Source of the DNA: Rhodanobacter sp. B05
GTDB taxonomy: Bacteria > Pseudomonadota > Gammaproteobacteria > Xanthomonadales > Rhodanobacteraceae
Length of the DNA stretch: 64,000 nucleotides
Direction of reading: 5' to 3'
Assembly (NCBI RefSeq): GCF_002001085.1
Contig: NZ_MUNU01000019.1
Coordinates: 558,001-622,000, forward strand
Each line of letters starts with the position of its first letter. The first letter of the stretch is position 1. Made by a program: the position numbers and the translations under genes. The notes beneath the pieces were generated by a model. The model did not search any database. It was not told the origin of the DNA and saw only the letters and a list, made by a program, of their open reading frames with translations. Positions 8,166 through 18,489 of this stretch are shown here, piece after piece.

Positions 8166-10148
8166 TCAGGGCATCTGCAGCGGGTCGTCGCTGTAGATCG
8201 CCACATGCGGCACGCCGTCCGCACCGATCCAGCCGCGGTACATGCCCTGGGTGTTGAACGGCATCGCCACGCTGCCATTGGCAGCGAGGATGATCGCGCC
8301 GCCGTCACCGCCAAGCTGCGGAATCTCCTCGTTGATGACCGCCTGCCCGGCTTGCCGCGCCGATTCCTTCAGCATCGCCATGCGCAGGCAGATTTCGCGC
8401 GCGGCTGAAACGCGGATGTAGAACTCGCCCCAGCCGGTGCCGGATGCCGCGCAGGCCACGTTGGCATAGGTGCCTGCGCCAACGATCGGCGAATCGCCGA
8501 CTCGGCCATAGCGCTTGTCGGTCATTCCGCCGGTCGATGTCGCCGCGGCCAGCCGGCCCTCGCTGTCCCGCGCCAGCGCGCCGACCGTGCCGAAATGCCT
8601 CAGCGCCGCCAGCCGCGCGCCCAGCTTCTCGCCGGTGGCGTCATCCTTGCGCGCTTTCTGCAACTCCTGCCAACGCTTCTCGGTGCGGAAATACCCCGGA
8701 TCCACCAGCTTGAAACCCTGTTCAACGGCAAACCTCTCGGCGCCCGCGCCGACCATCATCACATGTGGCGAATGCTCCATCACCGCGCGCGCCAGCAGCA
8801 CCGGATTGCGCACGCGATGCACGCCAGCCACGGCACCGGCGGCCAACGTCGACCCGTCCATGATCGAGGCATCCAGCTCATTTTTTCCATCGTGCGTGAA
8901 TACCGCACCCCTGCCGGCGTTGAACAGCGGATCATCCTCGAGCACGGTGATGGCGGCAGTAACCCCGTCCAGCGCCGGCTTGCCCGCCTTCAATGCGGCA
9001 TAACCCTGACGCAGCGCCAGCTCCAGTGCAGCGCGCGCCTGCGCCTCGATCTGCGGCGTCATTCCGGCGCGCTCGACTCCGGCGCCACCGTGAATCACCA
9101 GTAGCGGCTTCACCTCGCCATGCAGATCCAGGTGGCCAGCGCGCACGTCGGCGACGGTCTCGAACACCGGATCCTGTACGCCGAGGTCGCGCAGGTCGAT
9201 CCGGCTTTGCGTGCCGATCCCGGTCACCCGGATCCCGCGATAGTCCAGCGGCTTGCCAGCCTCGATCCGCGACGGCAGGCCATTCGGACGGACCAGCCAG
9301 GCGAAGCCGTTGTCCAGGGTGAACAGGCGGCCCTGGCCGTTGCCGTCGACGCACAAGGCAGCATCCTGGTCCACCCCCAGGCCAACCACGTCGGGATGGC
9401 CCTCGTGGCGCAGCCGGGCGACGAACGCAATCAGCCGGCCAAGTCGTCCGCGCGCATGAAAATGAGTGTCGGTGATGACGTGCTGCAGGTTCGGCATGTG
9501 CAGGAAGCCATCGACCAGGGTGACCGCCTTGCCCAGTGGATCAGCCAGGGCTTCCTCCGACCCGATGCTGCCGCCATCCAGCGCGCCATAGGCGAAATGA
9601 CCAAGGATGGCCAAGCCCGCGCTGGTGCCGCCAATCGGCTTGCCTTGCGCAACATGCTGGTCGAGCAGCGTATTCAGCGGCGTACCCTTCCAGAACCGCA
9701 TATAGTTGGCCTGGTCACCCCCGGCGATGAAGATGCCGTCGGCATGACGCACGATCTCCAGCACCCGTGGGTCACTGGCTGCCGCGCGGCTGTGGAACAC
9801 CAGCGTCTGTACCGACGCCACTCCACCCACCTCGTCGTAGAGCTCCTTTTGCAGGTCGTCGGCACCGGACGCGCGCAGGATCACAAAATGCCCATGGCCA
9901 CCCTTGGCAGCAAACCAGGCGAACGCCTGGTGTGGCCATTCGCCTCCACCCATCAGCATCAGCGCCGGCTCCGTATTGCCGGGGCGGACCGAGCCGGGAT
10001 CGCCGATCCGGTAGTACTCGTAACCAACCCGCACGGCGGAAGCATCCGGCGCGCTGGCCGCGGCATTGCCGGCACCAAACGCCAAACTGCACAGCAACAG
10101 GCAGAACACGCGCCGCAGCGTGCCGCAGCGTTCCTTGAACAAGCTCAT
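8166..10148 (-). CDS. Secreted cyanophycinase-like / isoaspartyl peptidase (L-asparaginase type 2) fusion
   Basis: Two enzyme families are joined in one 660-residue chain. After a Sec signal peptide (about 1-32) comes an S51 cyanophycinase-like domain (about 40-335) with IFIAGGDQANY, the nucleophile elbow GGTSAG (Ser176) and the cyanophycinase-like DTHFHARGRLGRL. From about residue 345 follows a complete Ntn-hydrolase isoaspartyl peptidase with the start LLVIHGGAG, DPLFNAGRGAV and the autocleavage site HFG-TVGALARD (Thr521), then ATSTGGMTDKRYGRVGDSP. The first enzyme would cut cyanophycin-like polymer to beta-Asp dipeptides and the second would split these into Asp and the side amino acid. 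ATG at 10146-10148 (GGGGGA 7 bases upstream) is preferred over a start at 10211. Divergent from the sigma/FecR/receptor operon. Substrate is inferred. Confidence 0.88.
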   Translation of the reverse strand: MSLFKERCGTLRRVFCLLLCSLAFGAGNAAASAPDASAVRVGYEYYRIGDPGSVRPGNTEPALMLMGGGEWPHQAFAWFAAKGGHGHFVILRASGADDLQKELYDEVGGVASVQTLVFHSRAAASDPRVLEIVRHADGIFIAGGDQANYMRFWKGTPLNTLLDQHVAQGKPIGGTSAGLAILGHFAYGALDGGSIGSEEALADPLGKAVTLVDGFLHMPNLQHVITDTHFHARGRLGRLIAFVARLRHEGHPDVVGLGVDQDAALCVDGNGQGRLFTLDNGFAWLVRPNGLPSRIEAGKPLDYRGIRVTGIGTQSRIDLRDLGVQDPVFETVADVRAGHLDLHGEVKPLLVIHGGAGVERAGMTPQIEAQARAALELALRQGYAALKAGKPALDGVTAAITVLEDDPLFNAGRGAVFTHDGKNELDASIMDGSTLAAGAVAGVHRVRNPVLLARAVMEHSPHVMMVGAGAERFAVEQGFKLVDPGYFRTEKRWQELQKARKDDATGEKLGARLAALRHFGTVGALARDSEGRLAAATSTGGMTDKRYGRVGDSPIVGAGTYANVACAASGTGWGEFYIRVSAAREICLRMAMLKESARQAGQAVINEEIPQLGGDGGAIILAANGSVAMPFNTQGMYRGWIGADGVPHVAIYSDDPLQMP

Positions 10149-10291
10149 CGATCGATCCCCCGGGCGATTGCGGCACGGACCGGCGCCAGGCTGATCAACA
10201 CCGGCCCACATCCCGGGACGAACCGACAGCGCAAATCCCCCACCCGAACGCAGATTGGCGCTCCGGCCCGAATTGCGGCTAATGTCGCGTC

Positions 10292-10870
10292 GTGGACGAC
10301 TCCCTCAACAGCTGGTTTGCCCGCGAGATTCTCGTCCACGAGGGCGCGTTGATGCGCTATCTGCTGCGCAGCTGGTTCCGACGCGAGGAAATCCACGACC
10401 TGCGCCAGGAAATCTACGTGCGCGTCTACGAGGCGGCGGCAAAGACGCGGCCAGCGATGCCCAAGTCGTTCATGTTCACCACCGCGCGACATCTGATGAC
10501 CGACCGGCTGCGCCGTGGGCGGGTGGTTTCGATCGACGCCGTGGGTGATATCGATGCGCTGAACGTCTTGATAGATGACATTTCGCCCGAACGCCACCTG
10601 GGTGCCCGTCAGGAACTCAGGCACTTGGGCAACGTATTCGATCGCCTGCCGCCGCGTTGTCGCGAAGTGGTCTGGCTGCGGCGTGTCGAGGACTTGTCGC
10701 AAAAGGAAGTGGCCGCGCGCATGGGAATCAGCGAGAAGACCGTGGAAAAGCAGATCGCCAAAGGCATGCGCCTCATCGCGCACTATTACTATGGCGGCAT
10801 GCACGAGCCACAACCGGGAGACGCCGGGGCCGTTCAGGACGATGAGCATGGCCAACAGCAGACAGATTGA
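10292..10870 (+). CDS. FecI-type ECF RNA polymerase sigma factor
   Basis: This 192-residue protein is an extracytoplasmic-function sigma factor of the FecI group, which directs RNA polymerase to promoters of outer-membrane uptake genes. Region 2 includes EIHDLRQEIYVRVYEAA (about 38-55) and region 4 the helix-turn-helix DLSQKEVAARMGISEKTVEK (about 137-157). The start is GTG at 10292. It overlaps the following fecR-like gene by 29 bases, and a TonB receptor comes next, the classic cell-surface signalling order. Confidence 0.93.
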   Translation: MDDSLNSWFAREILVHEGALMRYLLRSWFRREEIHDLRQEIYVRVYEAAAKTRPAMPKSFMFTTARHLMTDRLRRGRVVSIDAVGDIDALNVLIDDISPERHLGARQELRHLGNVFDRLPPRCREVVWLRRVEDLSQKEVAARMGISEKTVEKQIAKGMRLIAHYYYGGMHEPQPGDAGAVQDDEHGQQQTD

Positions 10871-11909
10871 GCACACCGCTGCCGAGTGGCTGGCGCGCCG
10901 CGACGCCGCCGGATGGTCCGCTGCGGATCAGGCACAGCTCTCGACGTGGCTGGAACTTGCCTTGGCGCACCGTGTTGCCTTCATCCGCCTGGAGTCCGCA
11001 TGGGCGCAGAGTGATCGACTGAAAGCGCTTGGCGCGGGTGTACCGCGCGGGGTCGTGCCCGTGCGGGGCTCACTGACCACTTCCGCGTTTGCCGATCGAC
11101 ACAGTCCGGACGCACGCGAATCGATACCGTCACAAACCGTGCGGACTACAGTACGCGGCATACGACGGCCACGGTACCGCTTGCGCTACGTGGCCGCCGC
11201 AGTCGTTCTGCTCGCGATGTCCTTGACCCTGAGCTGGCGGTACTACATAGCCACGGATGAAGCCACCTACCAGACGGCGCTCGGCGCCCTCCAGGTCGTG
11301 CACTTGGCGGACGGCTCGGTGGTTACGCTCAACAGCAACAGTCGCGTGCACGCCACACTATCTCGCAGGAAGCGCTCGATCGACCTGCAACAAGGAGAGG
11401 CATTTTTCGAGGTAGCTCGGGATCCCGGCCGCCCCTTTGTCGTCACTGCGGGAAGACGTCACGTGACCGCCCTCGGTACGGCGTTTGCGGTGCGTCGGGA
11501 CACCAGCGATCTGCGCGTCGTCGTTACCCACGGCATGGTGCGTCTGGACGCGGACAACGCACCAGGTACCGTGCGTCAAGCGACCACATTGCTGCCGGCC
11601 GGTAGCGTGGCGGTAGCCGACGCATCAGGAGTCGTGGTTCATTCCGGTTCTGTGCAGCAGGCACGTGACTTCCTGAGCTGGCGCGATGGCTACCTGAGCT
11701 TTCGCAACACGCCACTTGCAACCGCAGCGGCGGAGTTCAATCGCTACAACGCACACAAGATCATCATCGCCGACAATTCGGTCGGTGCGCTGCGCATAGG
11801 TGGCAATTTCCGCTGGTCGAACACTGACGCCTTCGTACGCCTGCTCGAACAGGGCTTTCCGATTCGCGTGGTACGCCGCGACGATGCGATGGTGCTGTAC
11901 CACCGCTGA
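10842..11909 (+). CDS. FecR-family anti-sigma regulator
   Basis: This 355-residue protein is a FecR-like inner-membrane regulator that receives the signal from a TonB receptor and controls its partner sigma factor. It has an N-terminal sigma-binding region (DUF4880-like, AAEWLARRDAAGWSAADQ), one membrane helix at about residues 115-135 (RYVAAAVVLLAMSLTLSW), the periplasmic FecR domain (ALGALQVVHLADGSVVTLNS) and a C-terminal STN-like end. ATG at 10842 is chosen inside the sigma gene because it fits the family start (MSMANSRQIEHTAAEWL); a longer open frame from 10575 is the sigma gene's shadow. Confidence 0.92.
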   Translation: MSMANSRQIEHTAAEWLARRDAAGWSAADQAQLSTWLELALAHRVAFIRLESAWAQSDRLKALGAGVPRGVVPVRGSLTTSAFADRHSPDARESIPSQTVRTTVRGIRRPRYRLRYVAAAVVLLAMSLTLSWRYYIATDEATYQTALGALQVVHLADGSVVTLNSNSRVHATLSRRKRSIDLQQGEAFFEVARDPGRPFVVTAGRRHVTALGTAFAVRRDTSDLRVVVTHGMVRLDADNAPGTVRQATTLLPAGSVAVADASGVVVHSGSVQQARDFLSWRDGYLSFRNTPLATAAAEFNRYNAHKIIIADNSVGALRIGGNFRWSNTDAFVRLLEQGFPIRVVRRDDAMVLYHR

Positions 11910-12088
11910 GAGTTGCCCAGGCCAGCGCTGGCCGACTCAAGCACGCTTCCTCAGTCTGCATCCGGGCGACTGCTCTCCCTCGCCGAGTCTGCATGCGCAA
12001 CAACCGGGGGCACGTGGGGGATCAGCTCATTTCGTTCGTCCCGCTATTCAACGGCGTCGAGATGCGCCTCACCTGGGGAGAGGTGCCC

Positions 12089-15000
12089 ATGATCCGCACG
12101 TTACGTCACGCCATGTTCGCTCTGGCCTGTGCCTTGCCGATGCTGGCCAGCGCGCAGACGCAATCCACACCTGCCACCGTGAATATCCCGGCCGGTGATT
12201 TGTCCACTGCACTGGACACGCTTGCACGGCAATCCGGCGCGCAATTCATCTACCAGGCCGACCAACTCAAGGGCGTACGTACGCAGGGAGTGAGCGGCAC
12301 CCTGTCAACGGATGCAGCACTGCAACGTCTACTGGCCGGCAGCGGATTCACGATCCATCGCGATACGTCGGGGGCCATGGTGATCGTCAAAGCTGACGCA
12401 AAATCCACGCCATCACAGCCGACGCCATCATCGTCCACCAGTAATCCCCCCGAAAATCAGGCTGACCGGGCAGCTGCCACCAAACTGGAAGCGGTTCAGG
12501 TGACCGGCTCGCGCATCCCGCGCACCGAAATCGAGGGCCCGGCGCCCGTGATCACCATCACCGCGCAAGACATCGCTCAGCGCGGCTTCGCGAACGTTCC
12601 CCAGATCATGGCTTCGCTGACCCAGAACCTGGGCGCACTCGACAACAATCAATACAACAACGGCTTTTCGGTCGGTGCCCAGGCAGTCGACCTGCGCGGC
12701 CTTGGACCCAACCACACCCTGGTGCTGGTCAATGGCCGGCGCATCGCCGACTACCCACAATCGTATGGCGGCAACAGCAACTTCACCGACATCTCCAACA
12801 TCCCGACCTCACTGATCGAGCGTGTGGAAATCCTCTCCGGCAGCGCGTCGGCGGTATACGGTTCGGATGCCATCTCCGGGGTCATCAACTTCATCCTCAA
12901 GAAGAAGGTCGACCACACCACCGTCAGCTACCGCGTCGGCACCACCCAGCACGGTGGCGGAAATTCACAGCGCATCGACCTCACCAGTGGCTTCAGTCTC
13001 GGCAAACTGGACACCGTGTTCGGGCTCGAGCTGATCAACGACAAGCCGCTCTGGGCGATGGATCGCAGTTACACCGACTCGCAACTGGACAGCCCGGCCG
13101 ATCCATCCCGGCTCCCGGCAAACCGGACCTTCGTGCGAACCGACGTGGACGGCAACTACCTCGATCCCGGAAAGGCCACCTGCGACCAGCTTTCCTATCT
13201 GGACCAGGGCAGCGTGTTCTACGCCTCGCGGCGTGGGTACGGGCCTGACGGTGGCCCCGGCTACTACTGTGGAACCTATCAGGACTACGGCTACTCCACG
13301 CTCGAAAACGGGCGCCGGATGGCCAACTTCTTCGGCTCGGCCACCTTCCACTTCAACGACTACACCGACTTGTACCTCGACCTGTTGGCCAGCACCTCGC
13401 ACCAGGACAGCTACAGCTCGCCCAAGAGCTGGTGGAACTGTGAAATCGAAAACTCCGATTGCGCCGATACGCCGTTCTACAACACCGCCACCGGCCAGGT
13501 CGAGCAATGGGGTCGGCAATACTTCACCATCAACGAATGGGGTGGCTTCAAGCGTGCAAAGATCCGCAGCATCGGCAACACCTACTCGCTCAATACCGGG
13601 GTCAAGGGCACGCTGGGCGCGGGTAGCGACTGGACCTACGAGGCCAATTTCGAACACGCGCAAAATCAGCTCACGCAGAAATGGCCGGCAGTGGTGGCTG
13701 CCAAGGCCCAGGCGCTCTATCTGGGTCCATCCCTCGGCATCGACCCGGACAGCGGCTACAAGATGTATGACGCGCCGCTCAGCCGTCTCTACACCCCGCT
13801 GACTCCCGCGGAGCTGCGCTCGATCAGCCAGGATTCCAACGACCACGACAAGAGCCGCGCGGAAAACTGGTCGTTGACGTTCACCAACACCAACCTTTTC
13901 CAGCTGCCCGCCGGTGCGGTACGTTTTGCCGGCATCGCCGAATACGGCAACCAGTACTTCGGCCTCAAGGCCGACCCGATGTCGCTCGACGGCTCGTACT
14001 ACAACCTGCACAACACCAGCGCCGTCGGGTCGCGCAGCCACGCCGCCGCCGGGTACGAATTCGATATCCCGATTTTCTCCACCCTGATGGCCACCACGGC
14101 GGGTCGTTACGACCGCTACAGCTACGGTCCCACGGATGCCGGCAAGTTCACCTACGCACTGGGTCTCGAGTATCGGCCCATCCAAAGCCTGCTGCTGCGG
14201 GGCTCGATGTCCACAGGCTTTCGTGCCCCTGACCTCAGCTATCTGTACGCAGGCCTGAGCGGATCCTCGTCCAGCGGCATCGACTATTACCTGTGCCGCA
14301 CATTGGAACCCGATACGGCAGACGACTTCTCCGACGACTGTACCTACGGCGACGCCAGCTACAACGGCCAGAGCCACGGCAGCACCAACCTCAAGAACGA
14401 AACCAGCCGATCCTTCACCGGGGGCCTGGTATTCGCGCCCACCCGAAACTTCGACGCCAGCGTGGACTACTACCGCATCAAACTGAAAAACGAGGTCCTG
14501 TACCAGAGCACCCAGGACATCCTCCAGCGCGAAGCCGACTGCCGCATCGGTGCCACCATGGACGGCACCCCGGTGGGTACGTCCGCATTCTGTCAACAGA
14601 TCGAAAGTCAGGTGTTTCGCAACGCCCCCGACGCGTCGTTCAATCCTGGCCAGGTCACGGCAGTCCTGGTCCTGCCCATCAATGCCGCGACCGACGAAAC
14701 CTCCGGCGTCGACTTCAACACCCATTACCGGCTCGACACTTCCCGCGCAGGCAGGTTCGATTTCAACCTGGGCGCAACCTACGTGATCATGCACAAGACC
14801 CGGTTGTCGGCCGACACGCCCGTCGAGAACCAGTTGACCGACCTCTACAACTACCTGATCCCGCGCAGCAAGGCGAATGGCTCGGTGACGTGGACCTTCC
14901 ACGACTTCACCACTACGCTGTACGGCTCACGCCTCAGTGGCATCCCCGACTACAACGGCACCAAGCGCATGGGACCCACGGCCCGCTACAACCTGACGAT

Positions 15001-15184
15001 GGGTTACCAGATCACACCCGCCATCGACGTATCCTTGGCGGTCGACAACCTGTTCGACCGGCGACCGCCGCGCGACCCGACCTGGACCGGTTGGCCGTAC
15101 TACTACCGGGCATGGTTCAACGCCACCGGACGTGCGTTTTTCCTGCAAGCGAACGTGCGCTTCGGCGGCAGCAACGGTGGCTAG
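12089..15184 (+). CDS. TonB-dependent outer-membrane receptor with STN signalling domain
   Basis: This 1031-residue protein is a TonB-dependent receptor of the transducer type. It has a signal peptide (1-22), an STN domain (about 31-100, starting VNIPAGDLSTALDTLARQSG) that signals to FecR, a TonB-box-like stretch near 132-140, a plug (about 145-270, with RVEILSGSASAVYGSDAISG) and a C-terminal beta barrel ending in an aromatic strand. ATG at 12089 follows GGAGAGG by 6 bases. The partner sigma and FecR genes lie upstream and an S9 peptidase directly downstream, which suggests peptide uptake; the ligand cannot be told from sequence. The 179 bases before it hold no gene. Confidence 0.93.
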   Translation: MIRTLRHAMFALACALPMLASAQTQSTPATVNIPAGDLSTALDTLARQSGAQFIYQADQLKGVRTQGVSGTLSTDAALQRLLAGSGFTIHRDTSGAMVIVKADAKSTPSQPTPSSSTSNPPENQADRAAATKLEAVQVTGSRIPRTEIEGPAPVITITAQDIAQRGFANVPQIMASLTQNLGALDNNQYNNGFSVGAQAVDLRGLGPNHTLVLVNGRRIADYPQSYGGNSNFTDISNIPTSLIERVEILSGSASAVYGSDAISGVINFILKKKVDHTTVSYRVGTTQHGGGNSQRIDLTSGFSLGKLDTVFGLELINDKPLWAMDRSYTDSQLDSPADPSRLPANRTFVRTDVDGNYLDPGKATCDQLSYLDQGSVFYASRRGYGPDGGPGYYCGTYQDYGYSTLENGRRMANFFGSATFHFNDYTDLYLDLLASTSHQDSYSSPKSWWNCEIENSDCADTPFYNTATGQVEQWGRQYFTINEWGGFKRAKIRSIGNTYSLNTGVKGTLGAGSDWTYEANFEHAQNQLTQKWPAVVAAKAQALYLGPSLGIDPDSGYKMYDAPLSRLYTPLTPAELRSISQDSNDHDKSRAENWSLTFTNTNLFQLPAGAVRFAGIAEYGNQYFGLKADPMSLDGSYYNLHNTSAVGSRSHAAAGYEFDIPIFSTLMATTAGRYDRYSYGPTDAGKFTYALGLEYRPIQSLLLRGSMSTGFRAPDLSYLYAGLSGSSSSGIDYYLCRTLEPDTADDFSDDCTYGDASYNGQSHGSTNLKNETSRSFTGGLVFAPTRNFDASVDYYRIKLKNEVLYQSTQDILQREADCRIGATMDGTPVGTSAFCQQIESQVFRNAPDASFNPGQVTAVLVLPINAATDETSGVDFNTHYRLDTSRAGRFDFNLGATYVIMHKTRLSADTPVENQLTDLYNYLIPRSKANGSVTWTFHDFTTTLYGSRLSGIPDYNGTKRMGPTARYNLTMGYQITPAIDVSLAVDNLFDRRPPRDPTWTGWPYYYRAWFNATGRAFFLQANVRFGGSNGG

Positions 15185-15188
15185 GAGC

Positions 15189-17237
15189 GTGGGCGACAGA
15201 AACGCACCGAAATACACCTGCACGATCCACCTCGTCGCGATCCTCGGACTCGCATTCCTGTCGTCGCTGCTGCCGGCCGCGGCAACGACGACAGGGACAT
15301 TCCAGCTCGACGACCTGCGCAGGATCGTGTCGCTCAGCGCGGCGCAAATCTCGCCCGACGGCAAGCAGGTTGCCGTGATCGTCTCCAGACCGAACTGGGA
15401 GACCGATGAAAACGAGCGGGAAATCGAGCTGGTGGACGTAGCCAGCGGCGCACGGCACACCTTCACCCACGCCCGCCAGAGCCCGTCTTCGCCCCGCTGG
15501 TCACCGGATGGGGCATACCTCGCGTTTTTGGCCAAGGATCCGAAAACACACAAGGACCAGGTATTCGTTGCGTCGATGCGCGGTGGCGACCCCCAACGTC
15601 TCACAGACAATCCGCAAGGCGTCGACAGCTATGCGTGGAGCCCGGATGGCAAGAGCATCGCATTCGTGGCCCAGGATCCGCCCCTCAACGCCAAGGCGAT
15701 CAAGGCCCACAACAAGGTGTTCCGGGTTACCGACGGGCATTTTCTGTTGGACAAGGAGATCGCCCCTTGGCACCTCTGGGTGGTACCAGCCGCAGGTGGC
15801 CAGGCGTCACAACTGACCCACGGTGAATTCAGCCTCGGCACCGAGTCGGGCAGCACCACTACACCAGCGTGGAGCCCCGACGGTACCCGCATTGCCTTTA
15901 CCAAGTTCCCGAGTGCGTATTGGGCGTCGTCCTTTCGCTCCGTGATTGCCGAAGTGGAGATCAAGAGCGACACCATGCGAACCGTGGTCGACGCGCAGGG
16001 TTCAGGCTATTTCACGTTTGCACCTGTCGGCGACCGATTCGCATTCCAGCGGCCACGCGACGGAGACCAGAACAATGGTGACGCGGTGTATGTGGGCAGC
16101 GACGACGGCGAGAATCGCGACGTCACTGCGGCGTTGGCGCGCCACTTCAACAGCTATGCGTGGATGCCCGACGGCCGGGCGCTGGTCACCTCAGGCGCGC
16201 TGGGTACCCATTCGGTGCTCTGGAAGCAGCCGCTCGTCGGGAAAGCCAGCTTGCTGCACCTTGGCGAGATACAAGCCAACGACGGCCTTGGCACTACCAC
16301 CTCCGCCGGCCCAACCGGCGTGAGCGTTTCGAGGAAAGGTGTCATCGCGTTCATCGGAAGCACCACCACGCATCCCAGCGAGCTGTATATCCTCGATTCC
16401 ATCGCCGCGAAGCCGCGACGACTCACCAACGTGAACGCGTTTCTCGACAAGCTTGACCTTGGACGCACGGAGTCCATCGAGTGGACAGGCCCTGACGGTT
16501 TTCACGAGGATGGTGTACTGACCTACCCGGTCGGTTACGAAACGGGCCGCAAGTACCCGCTGGTACTGGTGATCCACGGCGGACCGATGATTGCATCCAA
16601 CGTCGGCTTCCAACGTCTGGCGCAGCTGTTGGCCAGCGCCGGATTCCTGGTCTTCCAGCCCAACTACCGCGGCAGCACCAACCTGGGTGACGCGTACCAG
16701 CACGCCATGTACCGCGACACCGGCGAAGGGCCGGGCAAGGACGTGATGGCGGGGCTCGCGGCAGTCGAGAAACTGGGCATCGTCGACATGACGCGGGTCG
16801 GGGTCAGCGGCTGGTCCTACGGCGGATACATGAGCGCGTGGCTCAGCAGCCACCATGACGTCTGGAAAGCCGCACTCCTGGGCGCACCCGTCACCGACTG
16901 GCTGATGGACTACAGCATCTCGTTTTACCAGGGGGGAGATGCCTTTTACTTCGGCTCGTCACCATGGACGAGCGAGGGCTGGGAGATATGGCGCGAACAG
17001 TCGCCGATCAACCATGTGCGCAATGTCAAGGCGCCGACGCTGATTCTGGGTTCAGTGAAGGACGCAAACGTGCCGCTGGTGAACGCGTTCGAGTGGTACC
17101 ACGCGCTGCGCGACAACGGGGTGCCAGTGGAGTTTTACGCCTATCCGATAAGCTCTCACGTACCGCACGACATCGTGCAGGTCACCGATTTGTATCGGCG
17201 GTGGGTGGGCTGGATGGAGGAGCACCTCAAGCCATGA
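15189..17237 (+). CDS. S9 family (prolyl oligopeptidase-like) periplasmic peptidase
   Basis: This 682-residue serine peptidase has a signal peptide (about 1-33), a beta-propeller with repeated SPDG motifs (residues about 55, 105, 151, 229) and a C-terminal alpha/beta-hydrolase domain. The catalytic residues are Ser543 in GWSYGG, Asp625 in SVKDANVP and His657. It starts 4 bases after the receptor stop, with GTG at 15189 (a GTG at 15132 inside the receptor gene is possible but would bury the signal peptide). The operon FecI-FecR-receptor-S9 peptidase resembles loci for imported peptides, including lasso-peptide isopeptidase loci, but the propeller sequence looks like general dipeptidyl/acylaminoacyl peptidases. 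Confidence 0.9.
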   Translation: MGDRNAPKYTCTIHLVAILGLAFLSSLLPAAATTTGTFQLDDLRRIVSLSAAQISPDGKQVAVIVSRPNWETDENEREIELVDVASGARHTFTHARQSPSSPRWSPDGAYLAFLAKDPKTHKDQVFVASMRGGDPQRLTDNPQGVDSYAWSPDGKSIAFVAQDPPLNAKAIKAHNKVFRVTDGHFLLDKEIAPWHLWVVPAAGGQASQLTHGEFSLGTESGSTTTPAWSPDGTRIAFTKFPSAYWASSFRSVIAEVEIKSDTMRTVVDAQGSGYFTFAPVGDRFAFQRPRDGDQNNGDAVYVGSDDGENRDVTAALARHFNSYAWMPDGRALVTSGALGTHSVLWKQPLVGKASLLHLGEIQANDGLGTTTSAGPTGVSVSRKGVIAFIGSTTTHPSELYILDSIAAKPRRLTNVNAFLDKLDLGRTESIEWTGPDGFHEDGVLTYPVGYETGRKYPLVLVIHGGPMIASNVGFQRLAQLLASAGFLVFQPNYRGSTNLGDAYQHAMYRDTGEGPGKDVMAGLAAVEKLGIVDMTRVGVSGWSYGGYMSAWLSSHHDVWKAALLGAPVTDWLMDYSISFYQGGDAFYFGSSPWTSEGWEIWREQSPINHVRNVKAPTLILGSVKDANVPLVNAFEWYHALRDNGVPVEFYAYPISSHVPHDIVQVTDLYRRWVGWMEEHLKP

Positions 17238-17296
17238 GCGCGCTGCTGCGGCATCACGCCGCGCCTGGATTCGCCGGCACAGGCACCGCGTAGGCG

Positions 17297-18385
<1,089 letters not shown>

Positions 18386-18397
18386 GGTTTGAAATCC

Positions 18398-18489
18398 GGG
18401 AATAGGGAATAGGGAATGGGAAATAGGGAATAGGGACAGCCGAGCCGGAAACGCTTTTGCGATTCCCGATTCTCTATTCTCTATTCTCT
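18398..18489. repeat. GGGAAT-type inverted repeat, copy 3 (pth to ychF)
   Basis: Tandem GGGAATA units (18398-18436) face pyrimidine-rich ATTCTCT units (18462-18489). The right arm runs across the pth stop codon region (18474), so the repeat supplies the last codons of pth. It is the same family as 1385-1455 and 5311-5404. Confidence 0.75.

Noticed and set aside
12965..14902. 645-codon open frame on the minus strand opposite the TonB receptor
   Set aside because: It is antisense to a well-supported receptor gene, has no recognisable domain and arises from the GC-rich codon pattern.
10292..17237. Complete lasso-peptide gene cluster
   Set aside because: The operon layout is similar to lasso catabolism loci, but no precursor peptide, B/C enzymes or ABC exporter are present within the window.
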